A stretch of DNA of 49,252 bases from Actinophytocola sp. (lineage in GTDB: Bacteria > Actinomycetota > Actinomycetes > Mycobacteriales > Pseudonocardiaceae): NCBI GenBank assembly GCA_009377385.1, contig WHUD01000019.1:1-49252 (forward strand), given 5' to 3'. The translations under genes and the position numbers were made by a program. Below the pieces are notes generated by a model. That model was given only the letters and a program-made list of their open reading frames with translations. It searched no databases and was not told where the DNA came from. Shown in pieces: positions 35,762 through 43,365 of this stretch. Numbering within the stretch: the first letter of the stretch is position 1; each line of letters opens with the position of its first letter.

Positions 35762-36967
35762 ATGACGGATCGTTCGATCAGGACACTCGACGCCACCGAG
35801 ATCCGGTCGGCGCACACCCTGTTCCGTGCCTCGCTGCACCATCCACCGGCGGCCGACGAGGCGTGGCAGCGCTCGCAGCGCACCTACCAGGACGGCCGTA
35901 CCCTCGGCGCGTTCGAGAACGACACCATGGTCGGCACCGCGCGGTGGATCGACACCACGCTCACCGTGCCGGGCGGCACGGTGCCGATGGCCGCCGTGAC
36001 CGGCGTCGGGGTGCGTGCCGACCGCACCCGGCGCGGCGTGCTGACCGACCTGATGACCGCCCAGCTCACGGACTGCGCCGAACGGGGCATTCCGGTGGCG
36101 GGACTGCACGCGAGTGAAGCCGTCATCTACGGCCGCTACGGCTACGGCATCGCCACGCACGAGCGCAGCAGGCGGATAACGCGCCACCGCGCCGAGGTCC
36201 GCGCGAACGCGCCTACCGACGGCGAGGTCGAACTGTACGACCTCGACGCCGCCCTTGAGCTGATGCCGGACGTCTACGCGCGCGTGGCGCGCTCGCGGGC
36301 GGGCATGCTGGACCGCACGGAGCACTTCTGGCCGATGTGGGAGGGCCACTACCGCACCGAGTCCGGGCTGATGCGGCTCGCGGTGCACCATGGCAGCGAC
36401 GGGCCGGATGGCTATGCCTCCTACCGCGTCATCATCGAGGACCCCGCGAACGACGTGGCCGCCATGCGTGTGGAGGACATGGTCGCCGCGGCCCCGGCCG
36501 CCTACGCCGACCTGTGGCGTGCGCTGCTCCGGGTAGACCTGGTGTCCCGGATCGAGTCGCAGTGGCAGCCGCTCGACGCGCCGCTGGAAGCACTGCTCAC
36601 CGACTACCGCGCCGTCACGACGACGGCCGTCCAGGACGACCTGTGGCTGCGGCTGGTCGACGTGCCGGCCGCGCTGAACGCCCGAACCTACGCAGGGGAC
36701 GACGCGGTGGTGCTCGCGGTGTCCGATCCGGTGCTGAAGCGTAACTCCGGCCGCTACCGGCTCTCCGCGTCCGGCTGCGAGTCGACGTCCGAGCCCGCGC
36801 AGCTCACCCTCGACGTCGACACGCTCGGGATGCTCTACCTCGGGGGCTGGCGGGTCGCCGACCTGGCGGCGGTCGGCAGGATCGACGTCACCGACGCGGA
36901 CGCGCTCGGCGCGGTTGACCGGCTGGTCGCCACGGACAGTTCGCCCTGGTGCGGTACCTTCTTCTAG
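35762..36967 (+). CDS. Eis-like GNAT acetyltransferase
   Basis: A 401-residue protein with the three-part Eis architecture: GNAT domain (about 1-150) with acetyl-CoA loop VRADRTRRGVLTDLM, a second GNAT-like domain (about 160-290) and an SCP2-like C-terminal domain. AVIYGRYGYG holds the tyrosine expected as general acid, and the chain ends CGTFF, the C-terminal carboxylate being part of the Eis active site. M. tuberculosis Eis (402 aa) acetylates aminoglycosides and proteins; whether this one does is unknown. No promoter is clear before the ATG. Confidence 0.85.
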   Translation: MTDRSIRTLDATEIRSAHTLFRASLHHPPAADEAWQRSQRTYQDGRTLGAFENDTMVGTARWIDTTLTVPGGTVPMAAVTGVGVRADRTRRGVLTDLMTAQLTDCAERGIPVAGLHASEAVIYGRYGYGIATHERSRRITRHRAEVRANAPTDGEVELYDLDAALELMPDVYARVARSRAGMLDRTEHFWPMWEGHYRTESGLMRLAVHHGSDGPDGYASYRVIIEDPANDVAAMRVEDMVAAAPAAYADLWRALLRVDLVSRIESQWQPLDAPLEALLTDYRAVTTTAVQDDLWLRLVDVPAALNARTYAGDDAVVLAVSDPVLKRNSGRYRLSASGCESTSEPAQLTLDVDTLGMLYLGGWRVADLAAVGRIDVTDADALGAVDRLVATDSSPWCGTFF

Positions 36968-36989
36968 TCGTCACCGATCTGGCGTAGCG

Positions 36990-37007
36990 TTTAGGCCACC
37001 CGGCCTA
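36990..37007. promoter_or_regulatory. Inverted repeat before the DUF4333 lipoprotein
   Basis: TTAGGCC and GGCCTAA (7 bp, perfect) flank ACCC and sit just before AAGGAGC and the GTG. It could be an operator or a leader hairpin that affects the ribosome binding site. Confidence 0.4.
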
Positions 37008-37022
37008 AGAAGGAGCACTGCC

Positions 37023-37412
37023 GTGGGCGCGAGGTCAGTCGCCACGCTGCTTGTGATGGTCGTCGCGGCGCTGAGCACCGGTTGCAGCCCCCGGAACGTG
37101 ATACCGGTGACGCCGAGCCCATCGCCGACGTCGAGCGTCGGGTCCGTGACGGCGACACCGCCGGCCGTCGGCCGGTCAGCCGGTCAGACGGCGAGGATGT
37201 TCGACCACACCGTCGTGCAGGACGACGTCTACACCCTGCTCGCAAGGCACTACCGGATCGACGACGTCGAGCTGGTGGTTTGCCCGCCGAACCGGCCGGT
37301 GGAGCGCGGCACGGCGTTCCGCTGCACCGCGACGATCGCGGGCGAGCAGAAGTCGGTGCGGATCACGGTGACCAGCGACAAGGGCGACTACCAGGTCGCA
37401 AGGCCGAAGTAG
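37023..37412 (+). CDS. DUF4333 lipoprotein
   Basis: A 129-residue lipoprotein. N-terminal VGARSVATLLVMVVAALSTGC is a signal peptide with a lipobox-like end (STGC), Cys20-21 region being the lipid site. A Pro/Ser/Thr linker follows, then a DUF4333 domain (about 60-129) with the two-cysteine pattern VVCPPNRPVERGTAFRCTAT and QKSVRITVTSDKGDYQV, close to that of the protein at 34837. GTG start after AAGGAG. Function unknown; an envelope role is inferred. Confidence 0.8.
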   Translation: MGARSVATLLVMVVAALSTGCSPRNVIPVTPSPSPTSSVGSVTATPPAVGRSAGQTARMFDHTVVQDDVYTLLARHYRIDDVELVVCPPNRPVERGTAFRCTATIAGEQKSVRITVTSDKGDYQVARPK

Positions 37413-37419
37413 TCCGCTT

Positions 37420-38364
37420 TCAGCCGCCGAGCGCGGCCAGCAGCCGGTCGACCGAACCGCCAAGGTTCCAGCGCTCGGTCAGCTCGGCCACCCGCTCCGG
37501 GTCGGCAGGCGCGTCCGGCACCCGATCGTCGCGGGAGAACGTCACCGGCGCGTCCGGCACCACGGCGACCACCGTCGGCGCGACCGCGAGGTAGTCGGCC
37601 GCTGCTGCTAGCTGGGTACGCGCCCGCGTCGGCACGTCGGGGTGCTCCTCGCGGGCGGCGGCAAGCAGCCCCGGCAGCGACCCGAACCGGGTGATCAGCT
37701 TCGCCGCCGTCTTCTCCCCAATGCCGGTGACGCCGGGCAGGCCATCGGACGGATCGCCCCGTAGCACCGCCATCGCCGCGTACGCCGCGCCCGCGTTCTC
37801 CTCCGGCACGCCGTAGCGCTCCGCGATGTCGGCTGGCCCGAGGACCTCGGCCTTGGCCCAGCCCTTGCCGACGTAGATCACCGACGCCGGGGTCGGGTCG
37901 GTCCGCACCAGCTGGAACAGGTCCCTGTCGCCGGTGATGACCTCGACAGGGTTGCTGCTCTCCCGCGCGGTGAGGGTGCCGATGACGTCGTCGGCTTCGT
38001 AGCCCGCCGCCTCGGCGGTGGCCAGCCCACACGCCTCAAGGAGGTCCAGGATGATCGGCACCTGGGGGCTCAGCGTGTCGGGCACCTCTTCGGCGTCGAC
38101 CTCGGCGTCGTCCCCTTCCTCGGCGACCCGGTGGGCTTTGTAGCTGGGTAGCAGGTCGACGCGGAACTGCGGGCGCCAGTCGGCGTCAAGGCAGGCGACC
38201 AAGCGCTCCGGCTTGCGGTCGGTGAGGATGCGCGCCACGGTGTCGGCGAAGCCACGGACGGCGTTGACCGGCGTGCCGTCCGGCGCGCGCAGCGACTCGG
38301 GCAGCGCGAAGAACGAGCGGAAGTACAGGCTGGCGGCGTCGAGCAGGACGAGTGGGGCACTCAT
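37420..38364 (-). CDS. 5'-3' exonuclease, Pol I N-domain type
   Basis: A 314-residue stand-alone flap/5'-exonuclease of the DNA polymerase I N-terminal family. Metal-binding acidic residues: Asp9 (LLDAASL), Asp60 (CLDAD), Glu123/Asp125/Asp126 (YEADDVIG) and Asp146/Asp148 (GDRDLFQL). A helix-3-turn-helix with GVTGIGEKTAAKLI (about 213-226) binds DNA. Homolog of Rv2090. It may process RNA primers or repair flaps beside the full-length polA. Start at the ATG at 38364 (MSAPLVLLDAA). Its stop is 7 nt from the convergent lipoprotein. Confidence 0.92.
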   Translation of the reverse strand: MSAPLVLLDAASLYFRSFFALPESLRAPDGTPVNAVRGFADTVARILTDRKPERLVACLDADWRPQFRVDLLPSYKAHRVAEEGDDAEVDAEEVPDTLSPQVPIILDLLEACGLATAEAAGYEADDVIGTLTARESSNPVEVITGDRDLFQLVRTDPTPASVIYVGKGWAKAEVLGPADIAERYGVPEENAGAAYAAMAVLRGDPSDGLPGVTGIGEKTAAKLITRFGSLPGLLAAAREEHPDVPTRARTQLAAAADYLAVAPTVVAVVPDAPVTFSRDDRVPDAPADPERVAELTERWNLGGSVDRLLAALGG

Positions 38365-38429
38365 GCGGTGCAGCTTGCCATAGCCCGGCGCGCGGCGGGT
38401 CGCCCCACGTGCGATGCGAGGGTCGCGGC

Positions 38430-38435
38430 TAGGCT
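38430..38435 (+). promoter_or_regulatory. -10 box TAGGCT, leaderless M24 peptidase promoter
   Basis: TAGGCT ends 6 nt before the ATG at 38442, with no ribosome binding site. It supports this start. Confidence 0.45.
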
Positions 38436-38441
38436 CGGGGC

Positions 38442-39590
38442 ATGTCCCGTCGTTCACTCCACACTCCGGCCCCAAGCCCGTCCCGCCTGCGCGCCAGGAT
38501 CGACCGTGCCCGCGCCGCCGCGGCTGCCGCCGACGCCGACGCGCTGCTCATCGCGCCCGGTTCCGATCTGCGCTACCTGATCGGACAGGCGGGGGGCTCG
38601 TTCGAACGCCTGTCGACGCTCGTGGTGCCCGCGGGGGAGGCGCCGGCCGCGCTGGTGCTGCCCGCGCTGGAGGCGGCCGGGTTCGCGGACGTGCCGTTCG
38701 ACGACCTCGGCGTCGAGGTCGCCACCTGGGTGGACGGGCAGGACCCGTACCGGATCGTCGCCGACCTTGCGGGGCGCGGCGGCGCGGTGAAGCGGGTCGC
38801 GGTGAGCGACAACACCATTGCGCTGCACGTGCTGACGCTACGGGGCGCGTTGGACGCCGAGCAGCTGCTGGCAGGGCCGATCGTGCGGGAGCTGCGGATG
38901 CGCAAGGACCACGACGAGATCGCCGCGCTGCGCACCGCAGCGGCCGCGATCGACCGGGTGCACGCCCGGGTGCCGTCGCTGCTCCGCGCGGGCCGCACCG
39001 AGGCGGAGGTCGGCGCGGACATCGCCGCCGCGATCGTCGAGGAAGGCCACACCGAGGCGGAGTTCATCATCGTCGGGTCAGGACCGAACGGCGCCAGCCC
39101 GCACCACGACGTGTCCGATCGGGTGATCGAGTCGGGCGACGTCGTTGTCGTCGACATCGGCGGTCCGATCCCGGAGGGCTACAACTCCGACTGCACCCGG
39201 ACCTACGCGGTCGGCCAGCCCGCACAGCCCGATGTGCTTGACACCTACGCGGTGCTGGAGCAGGCGCAGCGAGCCGCGGTGCAGGCGGTGCGGCCCGGCG
39301 TGCCCGCGTCGGCCATCGACGCGGCGGCGAGGGAGCCGATCACCGATGCGGGCTTCGGCGAACGGTTCATCCACCGCACCGGCCACGGCATCGGCCTCGA
39401 CGTGCACGAGGAGCCGTACATGATGGCGGGCAACGAGCTGCCGCTGGAACCGGGCATGGCGTTCAGCGTCGAGCCGGGCATCTACCACGACGGCCGCTGG
39501 GGCGCGCGGATCGAGGACATCGTCGTCGTCACCGAGGACGGTGTCGAACCGCTCAACACGCAGCCGCACGGGCTCACGGTGGTTGAGTGA
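38442..39590 (+). CDS. M24 family Xaa-Pro peptidase
   Basis: A 382-residue two-domain metallopeptidase (creatinase N domain, then pita-bread M24 fold). The five dimetal ligands are Asp238 (VVDIGG), Asp250 (NSDCTRTY), His315 (TGHGIGLDVHE), Glu344 (SVEPGIY) and Glu358 (RIEDIV). Likely removes N-terminal residues before proline, a cytoplasmic PepQ/PepE role. Positional homolog of Rv2089c (pepE). Its stop overlaps the next start (TGATG), coupling it to an Lrp regulator. Confidence 0.92.
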   Translation: MSRRSLHTPAPSPSRLRARIDRARAAAAAADADALLIAPGSDLRYLIGQAGGSFERLSTLVVPAGEAPAALVLPALEAAGFADVPFDDLGVEVATWVDGQDPYRIVADLAGRGGAVKRVAVSDNTIALHVLTLRGALDAEQLLAGPIVRELRMRKDHDEIAALRTAAAAIDRVHARVPSLLRAGRTEAEVGADIAAAIVEEGHTEAEFIIVGSGPNGASPHHDVSDRVIESGDVVVVDIGGPIPEGYNSDCTRTYAVGQPAQPDVLDTYAVLEQAQRAAVQAVRPGVPASAIDAAAREPITDAGFGERFIHRTGHGIGLDVHEEPYMMAGNELPLEPGMAFSVEPGIYHDGRWGARIEDIVVVTEDGVEPLNTQPHGLTVVE

Positions 39591-40042
39591 TGAGTGCCCC
39601 GCTCGAGCCCACCGATCAGGCGATCGCGCGAGAGCTCAACGCGAACGGCCGCAGCAGCTTCACCGATCTGGCTGAACGGGTGGGGCTGTCGGTGTCCGCA
39701 GTGCATCAGCGGGTGCGCAGGCTGGAGCAGCGCGGCGTGATCAAGGGCTATACGGCGCGGCTTGACGGGGAGCAGATCGGCCTACCGCTGACGGCGTTGA
39801 TCTCGCTGACGCCGAACGATCCCGCCGCGCCGGACGACTACCCGCAGCGGCTGGAACACATCCGGGAGATCGAGTCGTGCTATTCGGTCGCGGGGGACGA
39901 GTCGTACGTTCTGCTGGTGCGGGTGCCGTCCCCTGCCGGGTTGGAGGACCTGCTGCGCCGCATTCGCGAGTCGGCGAAGGTGTCGACGCGGACGACGGTG
40001 GTGCTGTCCACGCCGTTCGAGGGGCGTCCAGCGGCGTTGTGA
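39590..40042 (+). CDS. Lrp/AsnC family transcriptional regulator
   Basis: A 150-residue regulator: helix-turn-helix (about 10-60, IARELNANGRSSFTDLAERV, SVSAVHQRVRRLEQRGVIKG) and RAM ligand domain (about 68-145, TALISLTPNDP, SCYSVAGDESYVLLVRV). Members sense amino acids and bind DNA as octamers. ATG at 39590 is one base inside the peptidase stop; a GTG at 39587 is an alternative. Co-translation with a dipeptidase suggests it responds to released amino acids. Confidence 0.9.
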   Translation: MSAPLEPTDQAIARELNANGRSSFTDLAERVGLSVSAVHQRVRRLEQRGVIKGYTARLDGEQIGLPLTALISLTPNDPAAPDDYPQRLEHIREIESCYSVAGDESYVLLVRVPSPAGLEDLLRRIRESAKVSTRTTVVLSTPFEGRPAAL

Positions 40043-40106
40043 CCGGCGCTCACCGCACCGGGGCGCCTGCCCGCGTCGTGTCTGGCTGCGTCTGGCCGTC
40101 CGCGTC

Positions 40107-40148
40107 GGGCTGCCTGCGCTGGGCTGCCTGCGCTGGGCTGCCTGCGCT
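40107..40148. repeat. Three exact 14-bp tandem repeats (GGGCTGCCTGCGCT)
   Basis: GGGCTGCCTGCGCT repeats without change at 40107, 40121 and 40135. It lies downstream of the Lrp gene, next to an imperfect inverted repeat. Confidence 0.85.
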
Positions 40149-40192
40149 GAATGACGCCTTCCCTGCGTCCGGCACAGCGAAAGCGTCGTTCA
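40148..40192. repeat. Imperfect inverted repeat, TGAATGACGC / GCGTCGTTCA
   Basis: Ten-base arms (9/10 matched) at 40148-40157 and 40183-40192 flank 25 bases. The right arm overlaps the stop codon of the gene at 40190-40552. It lies between convergent genes and may act as a bidirectional terminator. Confidence 0.45.
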
Positions 40193-40552
40193 CCGCACTG
40201 GGCGCCAGCGCTGCGTGCTCTCCCCGACTGCGGACGCCCTGCGGTCCGGATGGTCGTGCAGCAGGATGCTCAGTCGCCGGTACGCGGTGAGGAACTCGGT
40301 GCGGGACTCGTTGTACTCACCCGCTGCCGCGTGCTCCAGGCCCGCGCCGATCGCCGCCTGCGCTGCGGGCTCCGCCGCGGCCAGGAGGTCCGTCATTCCG
40401 GCCGCCGTTGTGCGCAGCCGCGCGAGCAACTGAGCCATCTGCGGATGTCCCTCACCCACGGTGAGAGCAGGCACCACGACGTGTAGCTGGTCACGCAGCA
40501 GCGACAACGATGTACGGAGCGTGGCGCCGGATCGGCGTGCGGGTGCGTTCAC
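40190..40552 (-). CDS. Conserved hypothetical helical protein, 120 aa
   Basis: I do not recognise the family. The 120 residues are mostly helical (LRTSLSLLRDQLHVVVPALT, AAGEYNESRTEFLTAYRRLS), soluble, with no signal peptide. The GTG at 40552 is chosen because GGAGG lies 5 nt upstream; a longer frame starts at 40576 without it. Codon bias is normal, which supports real coding. Lies upstream of nothing obvious; the SGNH gene next door is on the same strand 72 nt upstream, so they could form one unit. Confidence 0.65.
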   Translation of the reverse strand: MNAPARRSGATLRTSLSLLRDQLHVVVPALTVGEGHPQMAQLLARLRTTAAGMTDLLAAAEPAAQAAIGAGLEHAAAGEYNESRTEFLTAYRRLSILLHDHPDRRASAVGESTQRWRPVR

Positions 40553-40557
40553 CGGAA

Positions 40558-40562
40558 CCTCC
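40558..40562 (-). promoter_or_regulatory. Ribosome binding site deciding the start at 40552
   Basis: GGAGG with a 5-nt spacer to the GTG at 40552 (minus strand). Confidence 0.6.
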
Positions 40563-40624
40563 AGGGGCAGGGACACGCAGGGCTCGGTAACGAGACCGGG
40601 TGGGGTCGCCGTTATGACGCCTGC

Positions 40625-41698
40625 TCAGGGCAACACCGTAGGGTGCAAGTTGCCGTCATCGCCTTCACGGCACGCCGCCTGGCTGGTCGTGTCTGCGAGA
40701 AATTCGGTCAGACACTGGCCGATCTGGGCGTGACCTGCGGCGTTGAGGTGAAACGACTCCTGAACGGCGTGCGACGCGCGATGGACGTCGCCCAGGTCGT
40801 CCCACCGTACCGTCAGCCGGGTGAACCACTCGCTGCTGGCGTTCGCACCGCCGGTGCACGCCTCGTGCCCGTAACCGGCGCGCGACAGGTCAAGGAAGCG
40901 CGCGCCAACGGTCTCGGCGGCCTCGCGCACCCCCCGGCTCAGTTCCGGCACGGCGGTGCTGCGGATCCACTCCAGGTCGGCCCTGCGGAACGGGCAGCCG
41001 TCCGTGTTGCGCAGGAACTCCGGGATCTTCGGGCTGACCGGGGACGGATAGGACTGCACGACGAGTTGGTAGTCGTCGCGGTCGTAGCCGTTTTGGGCCA
41101 GGACCTTGCGGACATCCCGCAGCGCGGCGACCACCTTCGGCACCATCGCGTCGATGGTCGACGTCCAGTCGCGCCGCAGCGCGTCGGTGCACAGCGGGCC
41201 GCCGTACCAGGCCTTCGCGCAGGCGCTCAGGTGGTGGGACAAGTGCGGATCGTCGTTGGCGCCGATCGCCACGAGGACGACGTCGATCTCGTTGGTCTTG
41301 GCGAGTTCGCGCAGGCGCTTCGTCTGGGATCCCTCGCCGTACTTGGTGTGCTTGGTGAGCCGGGCTTGCTGCGTCGCGGCGCCAGAGCAGGCGAGGTTCA
41401 CGGTGCGCTCGATGCCGGGCACTGACGTCTGGTGCACGGCGGCCTTGGGGGAGCGATGGCACCAGTTGCCGTCTTGGCCGTTGGTCCGTGCCGTGTAGAT
41501 TCCGGTGCCTTCCCCGGACACGGAGCTGTCGCCGAGGCTGACCATGGTGATCGGTCCGCGCGGTTCGGGGGCCGGCTCAGGGAGCGGCGTGGATCTGCGG
41601 TTCGGCTTGGTGTCGGCGATGATCACGACCGCGGCCACGCAGGCCACGAGAAGAACGACGAGCCCGCCGTGCCACGGGCGAATCCGAATCTGCCGCAT
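40625..41698 (-). CDS. Membrane-anchored SGNH/GDSL hydrolase
   Basis: A 357-residue esterase-like enzyme. Membrane anchor about 11-28 (GGLVVLLVACVAAVVII), then the SGNH domain: block I SLGDSSVSGEG with Ser58 the likely nucleophile, block II NLACSGA, block III AIGANDD with Asn, and block V ESFHLNAAGH with the catalytic His. Six or more cysteines are spread through the exported part and may form disulfides (WCHRSPK, CAKAWYGGPLC, GCPFRR). Secreted or surface lipase/esterase; substrate unknown. Confidence 0.9.
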   Translation of the reverse strand: MRQIRIRPWHGGLVVLLVACVAAVVIIADTKPNRRSTPLPEPAPEPRGPITMVSLGDSSVSGEGTGIYTARTNGQDGNWCHRSPKAAVHQTSVPGIERTVNLACSGAATQQARLTKHTKYGEGSQTKRLRELAKTNEIDVVLVAIGANDDPHLSHHLSACAKAWYGGPLCTDALRRDWTSTIDAMVPKVVAALRDVRKVLAQNGYDRDDYQLVVQSYPSPVSPKIPEFLRNTDGCPFRRADLEWIRSTAVPELSRGVREAAETVGARFLDLSRAGYGHEACTGGANASSEWFTRLTVRWDDLGDVHRASHAVQESFHLNAAGHAQIGQCLTEFLADTTSQAACREGDDGNLHPTVLP

Positions 41699-41740
41699 CG
41701 CCCGTGATCGTACGTCCGCCCGCGTGTCCCTCGCCTGTGC

Positions 41741-41866
41741 GGCGTGTCCCCCGTTCCCGACACTGTGTCCCCCGTTCCCGACGTCGTGTTCCCCGTTCGC
41801 GGCGTTGCGTTCGTCGTTCGTGGCGCTGTGTCCCCCGTTCGCGGCGCTGCGTTCGTCGTGTCTTGC
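41741..41866. repeat. 21-bp tandem array, inverted orientation (left block)
   Basis: Six 21-bp units begin at 41741, 41762, 41783, 41804, 41825 and 41846. They are the reverse complement of the family at 626 and 42075: three read TGTCCCCCGTTC (one more TGTTCCCCGTTC) and others GCGTTCGTCGTTC-like. An incomplete unit precedes at 41722. The block runs toward the matching block at 42075-42179 in opposite orientation. Confidence 0.85.
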
Positions 41867-42074
41867 CCTGCAGTGCGGCGACGGCGGTGTCTATGGCGGG
41901 TTCGTGGGACGGCCAGCGGTGGGTTCGACGCCGAGAACGAGCGACGTGGCGCTATCTGCGGCGGCCTCCATCCGCTGGGCGCCAACCGATCCGGGCCAAT
42001 CGGACTCAAATTGGCGCTGGGCGGGTGGAGGGGCGAACGGAGCGCGACGCGACGTCGCGTGCCGGGAACACGGC
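41867..42074. other. Core between inverted 21-bp arrays
   Basis: About 208 bases of unique sequence between the two arrays. I see no start/ribosome-site pair and no protein family. It holds CCAATCGGACTCAAATTGG (starting near 41996), a partial dyad. A frame reading GAICGGLHPLGANRSGPIGL is open here but has no support as a gene. It may be a non-coding element. Confidence 0.4.
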
Positions 42075-42179
42075 GTCCGGAACGGGGGACACGACGTCGG
42101 GAACGGGGGACACGACGTCGTGAGCGGGGGACACGCCGGCCGGAGTGGCGAACACGGCGTCGGGGGCGGGGGACACGGC
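42075..42179. repeat. 21-bp tandem array, direct orientation (right block)
   Basis: Five 21-bp units begin at 42075, 42096, 42117, 42138 and 42159; an incomplete unit precedes them. Four carry GGGGGACAC and one (42138) GGCGAACACGG. It ends 13 nt before the AraC stop codon. Confidence 0.85.
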
Positions 42180-42192
42180 GCAAGTCGCGGGG

Positions 42193-43197
42193 CTACACAC
42201 GGGAGGCGCGGTACGCGCCGGGGGCGGTGCCGGTCCAGCGCTTGAAGGCGCGGTGGAAGGCGCTCGGGTCGGCGTAGCCGAGCCGGGCGGCGATGTCCTC
42301 CACGGTGTCGTCGCTGCCGGTGAGGGCGGCGATCGCGACGTCGCGGCGGACGTCGTCGCGGTGCTGCCGGAAGCTGGCGCCCTCCTCGGCGAGCTTGCGC
42401 CGCAAGGTCTGCGGGCTCAGCGACAACTGCGCGGCGACGGCGTCCAGCGACGGCAGCCCGGCGGGAGGGGCGTGCTCCAGGATGCGGCGCACCGACTGGC
42501 CGACGCCCGTGCTGTAGTCCGGGGCCGCCGCCAGGTCAGCGGGCGCGTGCCGTAGGAACTCCGCGAGCGCCGCCCGGTCACGCACGACGGGCATCGCGAG
42601 GTACTTCCGGTCGAACGTCGCCGCCGTGGTGCCGCCGCGCCGGAAGGTCGAGCGGCAGCCGAACGCCAGGTCGTACTCGTCCCGGTGGGGTGGCGCGGGA
42701 TAGCCGAACTCCATGCCACGCAACGGAATCCGCCGTCCGATCAGCCAGCTGCAGAACCCGTGCCAGATGATCATGATGCCTTCGCACATGAAGTGGTCCG
42801 GGTCGCGCACGCCGCGAATGTCCAGGTCCACCCGCGCATCGTCGCCGCGATACCGCACCCGGAACCGGGGTGTGCCGGGGAACAGCTCGTAGAACGTCGT
42901 CGCGCGCCGGAGCGCCGAGAGCAGGTCCCGCGAATGCACTGCGGCGTGGCACATCATCGCGAACGTGCCGCGTGGGCTGCGATGTGGTCCGAGGCCGAGG
43001 AACTCGTCGTCGAGCGTCGCGATGAGCACGCGCACCAGCCGCGCCGCCTGCTCCGCGGTGACGCGCGCACGGTGGTCGTCGAGCAGCGCGGGCGCGATGC
43101 CCGCGCGGTGCAGTAGCGGCTCCAGTGCGATGCCTTTGCGCCGGGCCCCGGCGAGGGCGCCTCGGATGTGGTGGATTGAGATCGTGCGCGCGGACAT
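42193..43197 (-). CDS. AraC family regulator with arabinose-binding-like N-domain
   Basis: A 334-residue activator-type regulator. Residues about 20-210 match the OruR/ArgR-like Arabinose_bd domain (LEPLLHRAGIAPALLDDHRA, FAMMCHAAVHSRDLLSALRR). The AraC double helix-turn-helix is about 235-330 (LSLSPQTLRRKLAEEGASF, IAARLGYADPSAFHRAFKRW). The start ATG at 43197 (MSARTISIHH) is preferred; TACTGT lies 10 nt upstream as a -10. Divergent from a FabH-like gene, its likely target. Confidence 0.9.
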   Translation of the reverse strand: MSARTISIHHIRGALAGARRKGIALEPLLHRAGIAPALLDDHRARVTAEQAARLVRVLIATLDDEFLGLGPHRSPRGTFAMMCHAAVHSRDLLSALRRATTFYELFPGTPRFRVRYRGDDARVDLDIRGVRDPDHFMCEGIMIIWHGFCSWLIGRRIPLRGMEFGYPAPPHRDEYDLAFGCRSTFRRGGTTAATFDRKYLAMPVVRDRAALAEFLRHAPADLAAAPDYSTGVGQSVRRILEHAPPAGLPSLDAVAAQLSLSPQTLRRKLAEEGASFRQHRDDVRRDVAIAALTGSDDTVEDIAARLGYADPSAFHRAFKRWTGTAPGAYRASRV

Positions 43198-43286
43198 GGT
43201 TACCGCGACAGTACCTATGCCGCGTCTCACACAGGTGATCGGTCGGTTCGATCTCGGTGCCGACGCTGGTCAGGGTCACGCCAGGA

Positions 43287-43316
43287 CGGTACTGAGCGGT
43301 ACGGACAGTTATACCG
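43287..43316. promoter_or_regulatory. Candidate operator between araC-type gene and ketosynthase
   Basis: CGGTAC occurs at 43287 and 43297, a 10-bp (one helical turn) spacing, and ATACCG follows at 43311 in the reverse sense. Direct repeats of this kind suit AraC proteins. Short motifs, so low confidence. Confidence 0.3.
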
Positions 43317-43365
43317 AGCAGTAGCGTCCTGGTCACGCCGCGTCGCGGCACGTGACCGTAATGGC

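Noticed and set aside
41741..42179. CRISPR array
   Set aside because: Units are contiguous 21-mers without unique spacers, and no cas genes are present (the Cas4-like nuclease at 15.3 kb is a RecB relative in a housekeeping block).
41623..42277. Several frames across the inverted arrays at 41.7-42.2 kb
   Set aside because: Repetitive RRVPRSR or VSPVPD peptides arise from the 21-bp units; the core peptide has no recognisable family and no ribosome binding site.
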